The notes beneath the pieces are model-generated. The model saw nothing but the letters and a program-made list of their open reading frames with translations. It ran no database searches and was not told the origin of the DNA. The translations under genes and the position numbers were made by a program. From Pseudotabrizicola sediminis (GTDB taxonomy: Bacteria > Pseudomonadota > Alphaproteobacteria > Rhodobacterales > Rhodobacteraceae): 64,000 nucleotides of DNA. This document shows positions 35,918 through 45,789 of this stretch, one piece after another. Positions within the stretch are counted from its first letter, which is position 1; each line of letters opens with the position of its first letter. The stretch is from contig NZ_RPEM01000001.1 of assembly GCF_004745575.1 (NCBI RefSeq), positions 310,001 through 374,000 on the forward strand, in the 5' to 3' direction.

Positions 35918-38299
35918 CACCCGCGCCTCATGCGCGCGCAACGTGGCCCGCGCCGCCGGGTAGGCCTGCGCCCCCTCGGCCAGTTCCGGGAACAGCGCCA
36001 GCATCTCGTCACGCTGGCCCCGGTCCATCGACCGCAGCGTGGCGATCCCCGGTTGGAAGCTTTCCGTCCAGGCGCCTTCGGCCTGAATGATCTCGTGCTG
36101 GCTGCACATCACATGAATATAGCTGACCCGCCGTGCGGGCACCCGGGCAATGCCGGGCAACCCGGTCAGGTTGATCGCCGCCACCAGCACCTCACGCTCG
36201 CCAAACAGCAGTTCCGCCCGCGCGCCCTCAATCAGCATGCGGTGCTGCGGGGAAACCAGCATGTCACTCCGGGGCAAGCCATCGCCAAGCGCCCCAGCCG
36301 CGATCCGCACCGGACACAGCGCCGGGTTCACCAGCAGATCCGCCGGCCCCAGATCGCGCTGCCCGACCCAGCAAATGTCCTGAAAACCGCTGTCACGGGT
36401 CAGTATGCGGTCGCCGGGCTGCAGATCTTCCACGCGGCGCAAGCCCGTCGGGGTGGTGATCAGGGTGCCGGGGGTGAAGCAGGGCACCACATTCTCGATG
36501 CCCGAAAAGAACAGGGTGCCCGACACCGTGCCGTCGGGATCAAGAAACTCGACCCGGCCGTTCTGACGGTCGGCCGCGTCAAAAATGATGTTCGTCGCAT
36601 TCTTGCCCCAGGCCGACAGATCCAGCGTGTCGTAGTTGTCGCCGCCATCGCCGCCAAAGATGGTGTCACCGGGGCCGCCAAAGAACAGATCGCGGCCATC
36701 GCCACCTTCGAGAAAATTGGCCCCGTCCCCGCCGTAAAGCGTGTCATTGCCCGCGCCGCCATACAGGCTGTCATCGCCTGCACCGCCATAGATCAGGTCG
36801 TCATCGCCCTCTCCCCACAGCACATCATTGCCGGCGTCGCCGTAGATCGTATCGTTGCCCGAACCCGCCCAGATCGTGTCATTGCCATCACCGCCATAAA
36901 GCAGGTTGTCGCCCGGCAATTGCGCGCCGGCCACGTCGTCAATGACATCATCCCCCGCGCCGCCAAAGACCGTGTCATTGCCTGCACCGAAGAAAATCGT
37001 GTCATTGCCCGCGCCGCCATGAAGGACGTCATCGCCATCGCCGCCGAACAGAACATCGTTGCCATCCCCGCCGAACAGCTGGTCATCGCCAGTGCCGCCG
37101 TCCAGCGTGTCATTGCCGGCATCGCCGTGCAGGGTGTCGTTGCCGGTGCCACCGATGAGCGAGTCATCGCCATCACCGCCATAGAGCAGGTCGGCATCGC
37201 CACTGCCGATGTAGCCGCTGTCCAGCCGGGTCGCATAGAGCCCGGTATCGGCCGAGTTGACCGATGTAAGCTGGATCGAGGTGATCGGCCCGCTGGTCAG
37301 CAACTGCGAGTCCGCATTGATTTCAAACTCCGGGGCCAGAAACACCCGGCCATCGGTCAGCTGGATCACAACGGCGGTGATCTGACCGCTGCTGCCATCG
37401 GCAAAGGTGACGGTCGCGTTGTAGACCTGGGTTGAATCCAGATAGGCCTGCACACCGTCGATCAGGAAATGTTCGGAGGTGGTTGTGTTGTTGTCATTGT
37501 CGGCCAGAATGCCGTCGCCGTTCAGATCGACGGCTGTGGCCCGCACGATCGCCCCGGACAGGGGCGTCGCGGCGCTGCCAAAGGTGGTCAGCAGGTTGGC
37601 GGCATTTTCGGACCCGCTGTTGGCTTCATTGGGGTCGATATCCGCGAAGGTGCCAAGTGAAATCAGATTGTAAGTCAGGGACGGCGCGTTGGTGGCATAA
37701 TGCGCGCCGTCGTCACTGCCGCCGATGATCGTGTCATTGCCCGCGCCGCCGAACACCGTGTCATTGCCGGCCCCGGCGTCGATCAGGTCATCCCCTGCAC
37801 CACCGTAGATCAGGTTGGCATCATTGCTGCCGGTGATGATATCGTTGAACCCGGTGCCGACCACGTTCTCGATAGAGCTGAGGCTGTCGGTGCCAGCAGA
37901 AGTGCCGGTCGCGACTCCGGTGTTGAGGTTGACGCTCACCGCTGCGGTTTCCGACGCATAGGTGACAGTGTCGGTCCCGCCGCCCCCGATCAGGGTGTCG
38001 TCGCCCGCGCCGCCATCGAGCAGGTCATCGCCCATGCCGCCATCGAGGCTGTCCGCGCCGGTGCCGCCGAACAGCGAGTCGTTGCCCGCGCCACCGAACA
38101 GACGGTCTGCCCCCGCCTCGCCCAGCAGGCTGTCGTCGCCGTCCTGACCATTGAGCGTGTCATTGCCGGTCCCGCCGAACACCGTGTCATTGCCGCCCCC
38201 GGCATTGACCACGTCATTGCCGCCAAGCGCGCTGATCGTGTCAGCATCATTGGTGCCGTTTAGGGTGTTGTTGCCACCCGTCCCGGTGATGTTGGCCAT
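35903..38299 (-). CDS. RTX-repeat protein with C-terminal Hint domain (copy 1)
   Basis: A 798-residue protein with no Sec signal. Residues 1-210 and about 375-560 are arrays of the Ca2+-binding nonapeptide GGxGxDxLx. Between them is a globular non-repeat block (about 215-370, e.g. [20 protein letters not shown]). From Cys607 ([16 protein letters not shown]) to about residue 760 is a Hint_2 autoprocessing domain, with [30 protein letters not shown] and [15 protein letters not shown] repeats imply type I secretion and folding on external Ca2+; the Hint Cys suggests self-cleavage. No ABC/MFP exporter is adjacent. ATG 38299 has only GGA upstream, inside an inverted repeat. The stop overlaps by 15 bp the end of the convergent nucleotidyltransferase gene. 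Confidence 0.88.
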   Translation of the reverse strand: MANITGTGGNNTLNGTNDADTISALGGNDVVNAGGGNDTVFGGTGNDTLNGQDGDDSLLGEAGADRLFGGAGNDSLFGGTGADSLDGGMGDDLLDGGAGDDTLIGGGGTDTVTYASETAAVSVNLNTGVATGTSAGTDSLSSIENVVGTGFNDIITGSNDANLIYGGAGDDLIDAGAGNDTVFGGAGNDTIIGGSDDGAHYATNAPSLTYNLISLGTFADIDPNEANSGSENAANLLTTFGSAATPLSGAIVRATAVDLNGDGILADNDNNTTTSEHFLIDGVQAYLDSTQVYNATVTFADGSSGQITAVVIQLTDGRVFLAPEFEINADSQLLTSGPITSIQLTSVNSADTGLYATRLDSGYIGSGDADLLYGGDGDDSLIGGTGNDTLHGDAGNDTLDGGTGDDQLFGGDGNDVLFGGDGDDVLHGGAGNDTIFFGAGNDTVFGGAGDDVIDDVAGAQLPGDNLLYGGDGNDTIWAGSGNDTIYGDAGNDVLWGEGDDDLIYGGAGDDSLYGGAGNDTLYGGDGANFLEGGDGRDLFFGGPGDTIFGGDGGDNYDTLDLSAWGKNATNIIFDAADRQNGRVEFLDPDGTVSGTLFFSGIENVVPCFTPGTLITTPTGLRRVEDLQPGDRILTRDSGFQDICWVGQRDLGPADLLVNPALCPVRIAAGALGDGLPRSDMLVSPQHRMLIEGARAELLFGEREVLVAAINLTGLPGIARVPARRVSYIHVMCSQHEIIQAEGAWTESFQPGIATLRSMDRGQRDEMLALFPELAEGAQAYPAARATLRAHEARVLLAA
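36640..37200. repeat. RTX repeat array of copy 1, second block
   Basis: Tandem 27-base units encoding GGxGNDxLx nonapeptides on the minus strand, with frequent 'gtcattgcc' and 'gccgccatag' strings on the plus strand. Units are diverged, so this is a protein-level Ca2+-binding array and not a recent duplication. Confidence 0.85.
37715..38290. repeat. RTX repeat array of copy 1, first block
   Basis: Nonapeptide-encoding units as in the second block, interrupted once at about 37810-37980 by a non-repeat insert of about 55 codons ([18 protein letters not shown] region, a form often found in RTX proteins). Confidence 0.85.
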
Positions 38300-38305
38300 T
38301 GCGGC

Positions 38306-38338
38306 GTATCCACTTAATTTTACTTAATTTGTGGATAC
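38306..38338. promoter_or_regulatory. Perfect inverted repeat just upstream of RTX-Hint copy 1
   Basis: GTATCCAC and GTGGATAC are perfect 8-bp arms around a 17-base A/T-only-but-two loop that itself contains a direct repeat ACTTAATTT-T-ACTTAATTT. It ends 6 bases before the start codon on the minus strand, and the only Shine-Dalgarno-like GGA lies in the proximal arm. It could be an operator or a hairpin that hides the ribosome site. Confidence 0.6.
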
Positions 38339-38440
38339 TGGTGGAAGGGGGCGCGACTTTGGCAAAACGTGGCCAAAAGGTGGCTGTGGCATGGTTTGTT
38401 GCTGCCACCGACACAATCAGCGGCACCATTTTCGCAAACG

Positions 38441-38472
38441 GGCAATGGGGCCCCGATTGGAGCCCCTTTGCC
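38441..38472 (-). terminator. Hairpin between the two RTX-Hint genes
   Basis: GGCAA-T-GGGGC pairs with GCCCC-T-TTGCC (one internal mismatch) around a 10-base loop, 41 bp beyond the stop of copy 2. No T-run follows, so its strength is uncertain. It separates copy 2 from the leader of copy 1. Confidence 0.55.
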
Positions 38473-38512
38473 GTCGGACCCTGTGATCAGGACCGTTGCT
38501 GCAAACCCCGTG

Positions 38513-41161
38513 TCAGCGCACCAGAAGGCGGGCTTCGTGTTTTTTCAGCGTCTTGCGGGCGGCCTGATAGGCCTCGACCCCGGCAGGCGCTTTCAGTTCG
38601 GGGAACAGTTCCATCAACTCGCTGCGCTGGGAATTGCCAAGCCCTTTCAGGGTGTAATCCCCAGGCTGGAAGCTTTCGGTCCAGGCACCGTTCGACAGTA
38701 CAACTTCATGCTGGTCGAACATGAAGTGGAAATAGGTGGTGCCCACCGAGTCAACCTGATGAATCCCCTTGCCGCCGATCAGGTGCTTGGCCGCAACCAG
38801 CACTTCATGTTCATCAAAATACAGGGCGGTCCGGTCGTTGGCCACCAGCACGCGGTGGTTGGGCGACAGCATCATGTCCCGCTCTGGCAGGCCGTTGCCA
38901 AGGCTGCCGGCCCTGACCATCACCGGGCGCAGATGCGGGTTGCCGGCAAAATCATGCCAGCCCATGGTCTTGGCCCCCATCCAGCGGATCTCCTGAATGC
39001 CATTGTCACGGGTGATGACCTTGTCGCCAACGCGCAGGTTTTCGACCGCAACTTCGCCTTTGGGGGTGGCAATCAGGGTGCCGGGGGTAAAACACACGAT
39101 GCTTTCAATGTTTGTGAACTCGGACCGGCCGATGACATTGCCTTCGTCATCGAAATATTCAACGTACCCGTCCCACCCGTTGCCATCACTGTCAACATTG
39201 GTGCGCACCACGTTGCGCGGGCCTGTGCCGCGCAGATCAAGCGTATCCCAGTCGTCGCCTTCTGACCCGCCGAACACGGAATCGCCCACGCCCACCCCGG
39301 TAAAGGTGTCGCGGTCCGCGCCGCCAAAGGCCCGGTCGCCAAAGCCGTCCGGCGCACCTGTCACCGGGTCGCCAAGATGGATCACATCATTGCCGCTTCC
39401 GCCGAACAGCGTGTCTGCGCCATCGCCCCCGATCAGGGTGTCATCGCCCTCGCCACCGAACAGCAAATCGTTCCCGCTGCCGCCGTCCAGCAGGTCGTTG
39501 CCCGAACCGCCTTCAAGCGTGTCACGTCCGGCCCCGCCCAGCAGCGTATCATCCCCTGCCTCTCCCAGCAGGATATCATCGCCATCGCCACCATCCAGCA
39601 GATCGTTGCCGGTGCCACCGTCAAGCAGATCATTGCCGCTGCCGCCAAACAGGCTGTCATTGCCGGCGCCACCATACAGCGTGTCATCGCCATGCTCGCC
39701 GTAGAGCGCGTCATCACCAGCGTCGCCGTAGATCAGATCGTCGTCCACCCCACCATAGAGCAGGTCATTGCCTTCACCGCCAAAGATGGTGTCGTTGTCA
39801 TCCATGCCATAGATGGTGTCGTTGCCCGCACCACCAGTGATATAATCGGCGTTGTTTTGCGGACGCAGATCGCCTGCGTCATTCGGGATGTTGATCGCAT
39901 CGGGAAAAGACAGATCCAGTCCACCAAAGATCAGGTCATCGCCCAGCCCGCCGTCGATCCTGTCATTGCCCTCTGACCCGATGATGGTGTCATTGCCGTC
40001 ACCGCCATAGATGGTGTCATTGTCGACACCGGCGTCGATATAATCGTTGCCGGTGCCGCCATAAATCAAGTCGGCGTCATCGCCCGAGAAAATGGTGTCG
40101 TTGCCAGCGCCGCCATAGATGGTGTCGCGGTTGTTGAAGGGGTCGGTGTCGGCGGGGTACAGGCCGGGATAATCGATATCGGGCTGCGGGAAATCGGTCC
40201 GCGTATCGATCAGGTCGTCGCCGTCGCCGCCGTAAACCTCATCGCGGCCACCACCGCCGAAAATCGTGTCGTTGCCGTCCTCGCCATAGACCAGATCATC
40301 GCCCGGCCCCGCATAGACAAGGTCATCGCCCAGACCGGCAAAGATCGTGTCATCGCCTTCGCCCGCGACGATACGGTCATCATTCGGCCCGTCCCCGGGG
40401 ATGATCGCATCATTGCCATCGACCACATCCCCGTCAAAAGGATCAATATAGGCGGCGTCGATCAGGTCGTCACCGGGTGTTCCGCGCACAATGCCGTCGC
40501 GGTCATCGCCCCCTGCCGGAAGGTTGTCGACCGTGTCCGAAATCGAGAAGACCTCGACCGAACCGGCATAGTGCTGGTCGATGTTCTGAACGGTCCCCGC
40601 AGGCGAGGTGGACTGTCCGGCCCCGATGATCCAGTTCTGGTTTATGGACCCCATGTCCATGGTCAGGGTTGCGGGAACCGTATCGGCAAACGTGTCGCCG
40701 GTGGTCAGGTTGCTGATCTGCACCCGGCCGCCCGGTCCGGTCGCATCCCAGGAATAGCTCAGGCCGATCGTGTCGCCCGCGTTCTGAAACCCTGCGGCGG
40801 TTTCAAAAATGGTGGTGCCGGTGGCGCTTTCATGACTGATACGCACAGCCCCATCGGGCAACGACTCGACCCGGAACCCACCAGCGGTTTCGCCTTCGCT
40901 GTCGCGCGACAAAATGGTGCGCGCTTCGGTCAGGGTGGTGCCGCCTGCAAGACTGAACTGGATCTCAAGCGTCCCGCGCGTCAACTGGAACGCCGGATCG
41001 ACGAAAATCTTGACAAGATCGTCCACGCCATCCAGCACGGCCCGGCCGCCGACCGATGCCGCCCCGTTGATGTATTCGCCGTTCTGGACCCCGTTGCCCG
41101 CTGCGCTGTCGGTGGCGGTCGTCGTCGGATCGTTCAGGTTGTAAAGTGCGATAATCGTCAT
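38513..41161 (-). CDS. LamG-like / RTX-repeat protein with C-terminal Hint domain (copy 2)
   Basis: An 882-residue protein: residues 1-225 form a concanavalin/LamG-like domain ([50 protein letters not shown]), residues 235-590 are RTX arrays, and from Cys690 ([20 protein letters not shown]) a Hint_2 domain follows, with [32 protein letters not shown] and [12 protein letters not shown]. The Hint part closely parallels copy 1, down to the WTESFQPG and AR-x-LxxHEAR-xL endings. This points to duplication with different N-terminal modules. Extracellular, Ca2+-dependent and possibly carbohydrate-binding by inference. ATG 41161 follows AAGGA at 8 bases. Confidence 0.9.
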   Translation of the reverse strand: MTIIALYNLNDPTTTATDSAAGNGVQNGEYINGAASVGGRAVLDGVDDLVKIFVDPAFQLTRGTLEIQFSLAGGTTLTEARTILSRDSEGETAGGFRVESLPDGAVRISHESATGTTIFETAAGFQNAGDTIGLSYSWDATGPGGRVQISNLTTGDTFADTVPATLTMDMGSINQNWIIGAGQSTSPAGTVQNIDQHYAGSVEVFSISDTVDNLPAGGDDRDGIVRGTPGDDLIDAAYIDPFDGDVVDGNDAIIPGDGPNDDRIVAGEGDDTIFAGLGDDLVYAGPGDDLVYGEDGNDTIFGGGGRDEVYGGDGDDLIDTRTDFPQPDIDYPGLYPADTDPFNNRDTIYGGAGNDTIFSGDDADLIYGGTGNDYIDAGVDNDTIYGGDGNDTIIGSEGNDRIDGGLGDDLIFGGLDLSFPDAINIPNDAGDLRPQNNADYITGGAGNDTIYGMDDNDTIFGGEGNDLLYGGVDDDLIYGDAGDDALYGEHGDDTLYGGAGNDSLFGGSGNDLLDGGTGNDLLDGGDGDDILLGEAGDDTLLGGAGRDTLEGGSGNDLLDGGSGNDLLFGGEGDDTLIGGDGADTLFGGSGNDVIHLGDPVTGAPDGFGDRAFGGADRDTFTGVGVGDSVFGGSEGDDWDTLDLRGTGPRNVVRTNVDSDGNGWDGYVEYFDDEGNVIGRSEFTNIESIVCFTPGTLIATPKGEVAVENLRVGDKVITRDNGIQEIRWMGAKTMGWHDFAGNPHLRPVMVRAGSLGNGLPERDMMLSPNHRVLVANDRTALYFDEHEVLVAAKHLIGGKGIHQVDSVGTTYFHFMFDQHEVVLSNGAWTESFQPGDYTLKGLGNSQRSELMELFPELKAPAGVEAYQAARKTLKKHEARLLVR
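39380..40470. repeat. RTX repeat array of copy 2
   Basis: Roughly forty diverged nonapeptide-encoding units, broken by short non-repeat inserts near 39840-39920 and 40130-40200. The periodicity is 27 bases. Confidence 0.85.
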
Positions 41162-41936
41162 GGTACAATTCCTTACAGCGAAAGGCCGAGCCCACCGCAC
41201 AGATCACTTTGCACCGCCCCTTTCACAGGGACGACACCTCGGCGGTCTGCGATGGGCATCTGCCCCGCGCATCACACCACGCGACCTGACGTCCGGTTAA
41301 ACAATCGCGTCCCTGAAAGGCAAATGCCCAAAATGACGTCATAAATCCGGCAGTACGATCCATGGTTGCCCACAGCCCGACATCCGACCCATTGCCCAGA
41401 ATGCTTGGCAGCACGCTGTCACCAGACGACCGCCCCCGCGGTCAGTTGTCTTACCCAGCAAGACAATGAACAAATACAGGCCCGCATGGCTAACGGGAAG
41501 TAAAAAAGGCAAAAATGCGCCTGCGTTGTCGCAGTGGTTCTCATGGAAAGAACCCAACGGCCCACCCCGCAGATGCAAAATCGGCAGGGTGGGCGGCACA
41601 GGCCGAAAGTCACCTGTTTCCAGTATTGAAACGGCGCCTCGCGCCCGGACCAAGGATTACAAGGAATTTTGCGGCCCGCCGGACGCGCCGAACCCGCCAT
41701 CCCGCCGCTTTTCCCAAAGGACGGAAACAATGCAAGGCGCAGAAAATCCCACCGTTGCAGCATCGCATTTTTGCCATTTTGCTGCTTTCACAAAGCGGTA
41801 AGCGTTTCGGAAAGCGAAACAATTAACAGTTTTCAGAACATTTGAAGCGAATCACCTATGACCCGCTGATATGCCATGGAAACTCACCCGCCATCTGGCA
41901 CAGATGGTTAATTTGAATCACAAAATGCAAAGAGGA
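41162..41936. other. Long non-coding interval upstream of RTX-Hint copy 2
   Basis: I see no supported gene in these 775 bp. Short open frames exist on both strands but lack ribosome sites, conserved motifs and normal codon bias. The part from about 41760 to 41935 is A/T-richer and holds small symmetric elements (GTTTCG-GAAAG-CGAAAC at 41804-41820, CCATCTG-GCA-CAGATGG at 41891-41907). The interval probably contains the promoter and control region of copy 2. Confidence 0.6.
41891..41907 (-). terminator. Short hairpin downstream of tRNA-Leu
   Basis: A perfect 7-bp stem (CCATCTG / CAGATGG) with a 3-base loop, 30 bases after the tRNA 3' end on the minus strand. There is no strong T-run, so this is a tentative tRNA terminator. 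Confidence 0.4.
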
Positions 41937-42021
41937 TGGTGCCCGAGGTCGGACTCGAACCGACAAGCCTTGCGGCGGCGGATTTTGAATCCGCTGCGTC
42001 TACCAGTTCCACCACTCGGGC
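41937..42021 (-). tRNA. tRNA-Leu (CAA anticodon), CCA encoded
   Basis: On the minus strand the acceptor arms GCCCGAG and CTCGGGC pair perfectly, with discriminator A followed by genomic CCA. The anticodon loop is ATTCAAAAT, giving CAA, on stem GCGG/CCGC. The long variable arm (GCCGCAAGGC type) and the T-loop GGTTCGAGTCC confirm a class II leucine tRNA reading UUG. Length is 82 bases plus CCA. Confidence 0.95.
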
Positions 42022-42076
42022 CACTCGGGAGACCCTTTAGCCGCCCCGTCGGGCGGCGTCAACAGGCTCTGCGCGG

Positions 42077-42919
42077 CTAGAGATCATCGGTGGCAAAGGT
42101 GTCGCAGGCGGCGATCTGGCCGGACTGCAGCCCCGCCACAAACCAGCGCGAGCGTTGCTCGGCGGTGCCATGGGTGAAGGTGTGCGGCATCGGGCGCTGA
42201 CCGGCTGCGCGTTGCAATGTGTCATCGCCGATCTGCCGCGCGGCATTCACCGCCTCCTCAATATCGCCCCGGCTGATCGAGCCGAAATTCTGCGCGGCGG
42301 TCCGCGCCCAGACCCCCGACAGGCAATCGGCCTGCAATTCGATGCGAACTGATATGGCATTGCTGTCAGCCTGGCTGACCTGCTGGCGCAACTGGTTGGC
42401 CTGGCCCAGAATGCCCAGTTCATTTTGCACGTGATGCGCAATTTCATGCGCGACGACATAGGCGGCGGCAAACTCGCCCCCCGCCCCCAGCCTTTCTTCC
42501 ATCACGGTGAAAAATTCCGTATCCAGATAGGCTTTCTTGTCCCCCGGGCAGTAGAACGGGCCTGTGGCCCCCGAGGCCCCGCCGCAGGGGCTTTGGGTGG
42601 CACCTTTGAACAGGACCAGCGTGGCCGGGCGATAGTCTCTGCCCAGTTGCTCTTGAAACAGCTGCGCCCAGACCTCTTCGGTATCGGCAAGGGTCACCGA
42701 TACGAATTCCCCCGCCGCGATATCCGCTTGCGTCAGCTCGGTCGGGGCCGAGGGTTGCGGGTCGGTTTGCTGCAGCAAGGGGGTAACGTCGATGCCCAGG
42801 AAATAGCCGATCACCAGAACGGCGATGACCCCGACCCCGCCGATACCGCCTGCTTTTGCGCCAGAGCTGCTGCGGCGGTCTTCAATATTGCGGCTGCCTC
42901 GCCGTCCACGCCATTTCAT
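42077..42919 (-). CDS. YpfJ-type neutral zinc metallopeptidase
   Basis: A 280-residue protein with a basic N-terminus, a membrane anchor (GGVGVIAVLVIGYFLGI, residues 27-43), and a zinc-peptidase domain carrying VVAHEIAHHVQNELG (HExxH at 158-162). PCGGASGATGPFYCPGDKKAYLD upstream of the active site is the family hallmark (Zn_peptidase_2, PF04228). The catalytic domain should face the periplasm. The substrate is unknown. The gene stands alone; the 123 bp to the divergent YqaA gene hold both promoters. Confidence 0.9.
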   Translation of the reverse strand: MKWRGRRGSRNIEDRRSSSGAKAGGIGGVGVIAVLVIGYFLGIDVTPLLQQTDPQPSAPTELTQADIAAGEFVSVTLADTEEVWAQLFQEQLGRDYRPATLVLFKGATQSPCGGASGATGPFYCPGDKKAYLDTEFFTVMEERLGAGGEFAAAYVVAHEIAHHVQNELGILGQANQLRQQVSQADSNAISVRIELQADCLSGVWARTAAQNFGSISRGDIEEAVNAARQIGDDTLQRAAGQRPMPHTFTHGTAEQRSRWFVAGLQSGQIAACDTFATDDL

Positions 42920-43042
42920 CGCCAGCCACCCCTTGACTCGTTTTCAATGCCGACAGTAGCGAGATGCGGGCAGGTCGGAAAGCGTCCTTGACCTTACCGC
43001 ACCGTCATGGTGCAAGCGTCGCGACAATAGCAGGAAGACCAG

Positions 43043-43621
43043 ATGATCCGCGCCTTGTATGACTGGACGATCCGGCTGGCAGAACACCCGCGCGCGATCT
43101 GGGCTCTGGCCTTTGTGGCCTTCATCGAAAGTTCGGTCTTCCCGATCCCGCCCGACATTCTGATGATCCCGATGATTCTGGCCGCCCCGCGCCGGGCGTT
43201 CCTGATTGCCGCTGTGGCGACCGTTTCTTCGGTGCTGGGGGGCATGTTCGGCTATTGGATCGGCGCGGTGCTTTATGAAAGCGTCGGGCTGCCGGTGCTG
43301 GAATTCTATGGCAAAACCGACAATTTCGAGGTGTTCAGCGAGCGCTACAACGAATGGGGCGCATGGTCGGTACTGATCGCAGGCGTGACACCCTTCCCCT
43401 ACAAGGTTGTGACCATCCTGTCGGGCACGACCGGGCTGGATCTGGTGGTGTTCACTGTGGCGTCTATCGCGGCCCGGGGGTTGCGTTTCTTTGTGGTGGC
43501 GGCCCTGCTGTGGAAATTCGGCGCACCCATTCGTGATTTCATCGAACGGCGTCTGGGGCTCATGTTCACGCTGTTCATGCTGCTGCTGGTGGGCGGCTTT
43601 GTTGTGCTGAAGGTGCTCTGA
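43043..43621 (+). CDS. YqaA/DedA-like SNARE-associated membrane protein
   Basis: A 192-residue membrane protein with about five hydrophobic segments and DedA-type features FVAFIESSVFPIPPDILMIP near the N-terminus and AGVTPFPYKVVTILSGTTGL centrally. DedA proteins are linked to lipid-carrier or membrane-homeostasis functions; the YqaA branch is uncharacterised. ATG 43043 follows AGGAAG. The stop overlaps the dsbB start by one base (TGATG), so both form an operon. Confidence 0.88.
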   Translation: MIRALYDWTIRLAEHPRAIWALAFVAFIESSVFPIPPDILMIPMILAAPRRAFLIAAVATVSSVLGGMFGYWIGAVLYESVGLPVLEFYGKTDNFEVFSERYNEWGAWSVLIAGVTPFPYKVVTILSGTTGLDLVVFTVASIAARGLRFFVVAALLWKFGAPIRDFIERRLGLMFTLFMLLLVGGFVVLKVL

Positions 43622-44091
43622 TGTTTGCCCTGTCCTCGCGGATTCTTGTCGCCATTGCCGGGCTTGGCTCTGCCGCCGTTCTGGCCGGGGCCTTTGCGTT
43701 CCAGCACATCGGCGGTCTGGCCCCTTGCGCGCTGTGCCTGTGGCAACGCTGGCCGCATGCGGCGGCAGTTGTGATCATGGCCTTGGCGCTGCTGGTGCCG
43801 CACCGCGGCCTTCGGGTGCTGGGGGCCCTGGCCGCACTGACCACGGCGGGCATCGGCGGCTTTCACATGGGCGTGGAATACGGCTGGTGGGAGGGGTTGG
43901 CCACCTGCGGCGGCAGCGCGATCACCGGCATCAGCGTAGATGATCTGCTGAACCCGGCCGCAAATGTCGGCACCCCGGCCCGCTGCGATCAGGTGGCATG
44001 GTCGCTGGCCGGCATCTCAATGGCCGGGTGGAACATGATCCTGTCGCTGGGTCTGGCCGGGATCTGGCTGCTGTCGGCCCGGCGCACCTGA
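43621..44091 (+). CDS. dsbB: Disulfide bond formation protein B
   Basis: DsbB reoxidises periplasmic DsbA and passes electrons to quinone. The 156-residue protein has four hydrophobic segments, the first periplasmic cysteine pair as LAPCALCLWQRW (C36, C39), and a second pair in LATCGGSA and ARCDQ (C96, C122). The order and spacing match the short alphaproteobacterial DsbB. It is coupled to the upstream YqaA-type gene. Confidence 0.9.
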   Translation: MFALSSRILVAIAGLGSAAVLAGAFAFQHIGGLAPCALCLWQRWPHAAAVVIMALALLVPHRGLRVLGALAALTTAGIGGFHMGVEYGWWEGLATCGGSAITGISVDDLLNPAANVGTPARCDQVAWSLAGISMAGWNMILSLGLAGIWLLSARRT

Positions 44092-44094
44092 GAT

Positions 44095-45300
44095 CTAGGA
44101 CGGAAAAGACGGGCCGGTGTGGGTTTCGACCAAAGCCCCGCCACACAACCGGCCATGTTCAAGAATGGCAAAACGGTCGGTCATTCCTGCCACATAATCG
44201 GCCACCGTGCGCGCGAGTTCCGTCTGATCGGCGCAGGCCTGCACCGCATGCTCCCATTCTGCGGGCAGCAGGCCGGGGTCAGCCATGAAGGCGGCAAACA
44301 GATCCTGCACCACCTGAGTGACCTTGGCCCGCACCTCCATGACTGAGGGCGCGCGATACATGCGGTGAAACAGAAAACTGCGGATCGCCTTCAGCTCTTG
44401 GTACAGCGGCTTGGAAAAGCGGATGATCGTGGTGCCCATCAGGCGGATATCATCCACCGATTGCGGCTGCGCTGCCTCCAGCCGGCCTTGGGCCACAGCG
44501 ATCACATCCTCGACCATGCGGCCAAAGACCCGGCGCAATGCTTCGTGCCGGCGCCGCATCGGGTCCAGCCCCGGGTAGATCGCATCCACCTCGGCGAAGG
44601 CGGGGCCGGTGACGGGCAGCTCCATCAGATCGGCCTCATCGAACAGGCCGGATCGCAAGCCGTCATGCAGGTCGTGGTGGGAATAGGCGACATCATCGGC
44701 AATCGCCGCGACCTGCGCCTCGGCGCTCGCATGGGTGTGCAGATGCAGATCCCACTGGGCATTCACCTCGGCCAAGGCATAGGGCAAGGGGCCCGCGTGC
44801 TTTTCATCGGCATTTTCGCCGATCACCGGGCCGTTGTGTTTGGCGATGCCTTCCAGCGATTCCCATGTCAGGTTCAGCCCGTCGAAATCGGCGTAATGCC
44901 GTTCCAGCCGCGTCACGATCCGCAGCGCCTGCGCGTTGTGGTCAAAGCCGCCATAGGGGGCCATCAGCGCCGACAACGCATCCTCGCCGGTATGGCCAAA
45001 GGGCGTGTGGCCAAGGTCATGCGCCAAGGCGATGCACTCGGCCAGATCGGTGTTCAGCCCCAGCACGCCGGCGATGGTGCGGGCGACCTGCGCCACTTCG
45101 ATCGAATGGGTCAGGCGGGTGCGGTAATAATCGCCCTCATGTTCGACAAACACCTGGGTCTTGTGTTTCAGCCGCCGGAAGGCACTGGAATGGATGATCC
45201 GGTCGCGGTCCCGCTGATAGGGTGACCGGAAGGACGACATGCGTTCTTCATACAGACGACCGCGGGAGGCATCGGGTTGGCAGGCAAAAGGCGCAAGCAT
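44095..45300 (-). CDS. dgt: Deoxyguanosinetriphosphate triphosphohydrolase-like protein (HD domain)
   Basis: A 401-residue HD-superfamily dNTPase. The N-terminal FRSPYQRDRDRIIHSSAFRR and KHKTQVFVEHEGDYYRTRLT and the HD site in ECIALAHDLGHTPFGHTGED are the family signature, with a downstream ADDVAYSHHDLHDGL Asp completing the metal site. It trims dNTP pools. It is divergent from erpA, a neighbourhood common in Rhodobacterales. Its stop is 4 bp from the convergent dsbB stop. Confidence 0.93.
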   Translation of the reverse strand: MLAPFACQPDASRGRLYEERMSSFRSPYQRDRDRIIHSSAFRRLKHKTQVFVEHEGDYYRTRLTHSIEVAQVARTIAGVLGLNTDLAECIALAHDLGHTPFGHTGEDALSALMAPYGGFDHNAQALRIVTRLERHYADFDGLNLTWESLEGIAKHNGPVIGENADEKHAGPLPYALAEVNAQWDLHLHTHASAEAQVAAIADDVAYSHHDLHDGLRSGLFDEADLMELPVTGPAFAEVDAIYPGLDPMRRRHEALRRVFGRMVEDVIAVAQGRLEAAQPQSVDDIRLMGTTIIRFSKPLYQELKAIRSFLFHRMYRAPSVMEVRAKVTQVVQDLFAAFMADPGLLPAEWEHAVQACADQTELARTVADYVAGMTDRFAILEHGRLCGGALVETHTGPSFPS

Positions 45301-45375
45301 GGAACTGCCCGTTCTTGTTGAAATCTTCTATCGCCCTTATATTGCACCCTGAACCCCAAGGATATGTGAAAAACC

Positions 45376-45723
45376 ATGGACCTGACCCTTCCCCCCGATG
45401 CTTTGCACCCGCGCGTCACCGACCGTGCCTTCGCCCGGCTGGCCGAAATCGCCCAGATGACAGGGGAACACAAATCGCTGCGCGTGGCCGTCGAAGGCGG
45501 CGGCTGTTCCGGGTTCCAGTATGAGATCAAGCTGGATGATCCGGCGGCGGACGATCTGGTGCTGGAAAAGAACGGGCAGCGGGTTCTGGTCGATGCGGTG
45601 TCCCTGCCCTTTCTGCAAAACGCGGTGATCGACTTCACCGAAGAGCTGATCGGCGCGCGCTTCGTGATCGAGAACCCCAATGCCAGCAGCAGCTGCGGCT
45701 GCGGCACGTCCTTTTCAATGTAG
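45376..45723 (+). CDS. erpA: A-type iron-sulfur cluster insertion protein (ErpA/IscA family)
   Basis: A 115-residue HesB-like protein that carries Fe-S clusters to apo-proteins. The three conserved cysteines are in VEGGGCSGFQYEI (C44) and SSSCGCGTSF (C107, C109). The size and motif spacing are typical; ErpA and IscA cannot be told apart with certainty by eye. ATG 45376 follows an A-rich leader with AAGGA further upstream. xth follows after 66 bp in the same direction. Confidence 0.88.
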   Translation: MDLTLPPDALHPRVTDRAFARLAEIAQMTGEHKSLRVAVEGGGCSGFQYEIKLDDPAADDLVLEKNGQRVLVDAVSLPFLQNAVIDFTEELIGARFVIENPNASSSCGCGTSFSM

Positions 45724-45789
45724 CACATGGCTTGCCTTGCGCGGATGGTTGGCCGATAGCTGGAGCCGCAACACCGAAAGGCTGGCCTC

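Noticed and set aside
35930-37435. 501-codon plus-strand frame opposite RTX-Hint copy 1
   Set aside because: Its repetitive Ala/Ile/Val content is the complement of the RTX repeats; the minus-strand frame has the Hint and RTX motifs.
39380-40470. CRISPR-like array
   Set aside because: The periodic 27-base pattern has no constant repeat/unique spacer layout; it encodes RTX nonapeptides in an open frame.
41466-41826. Two overlapping plus-strand frames of 111 and 103 codons in the gap before tRNA-Leu
   Set aside because: No ribosome site, no recognisable motif, and biased composition of basic and proline residues typical of chance frames in GC-rich DNA.
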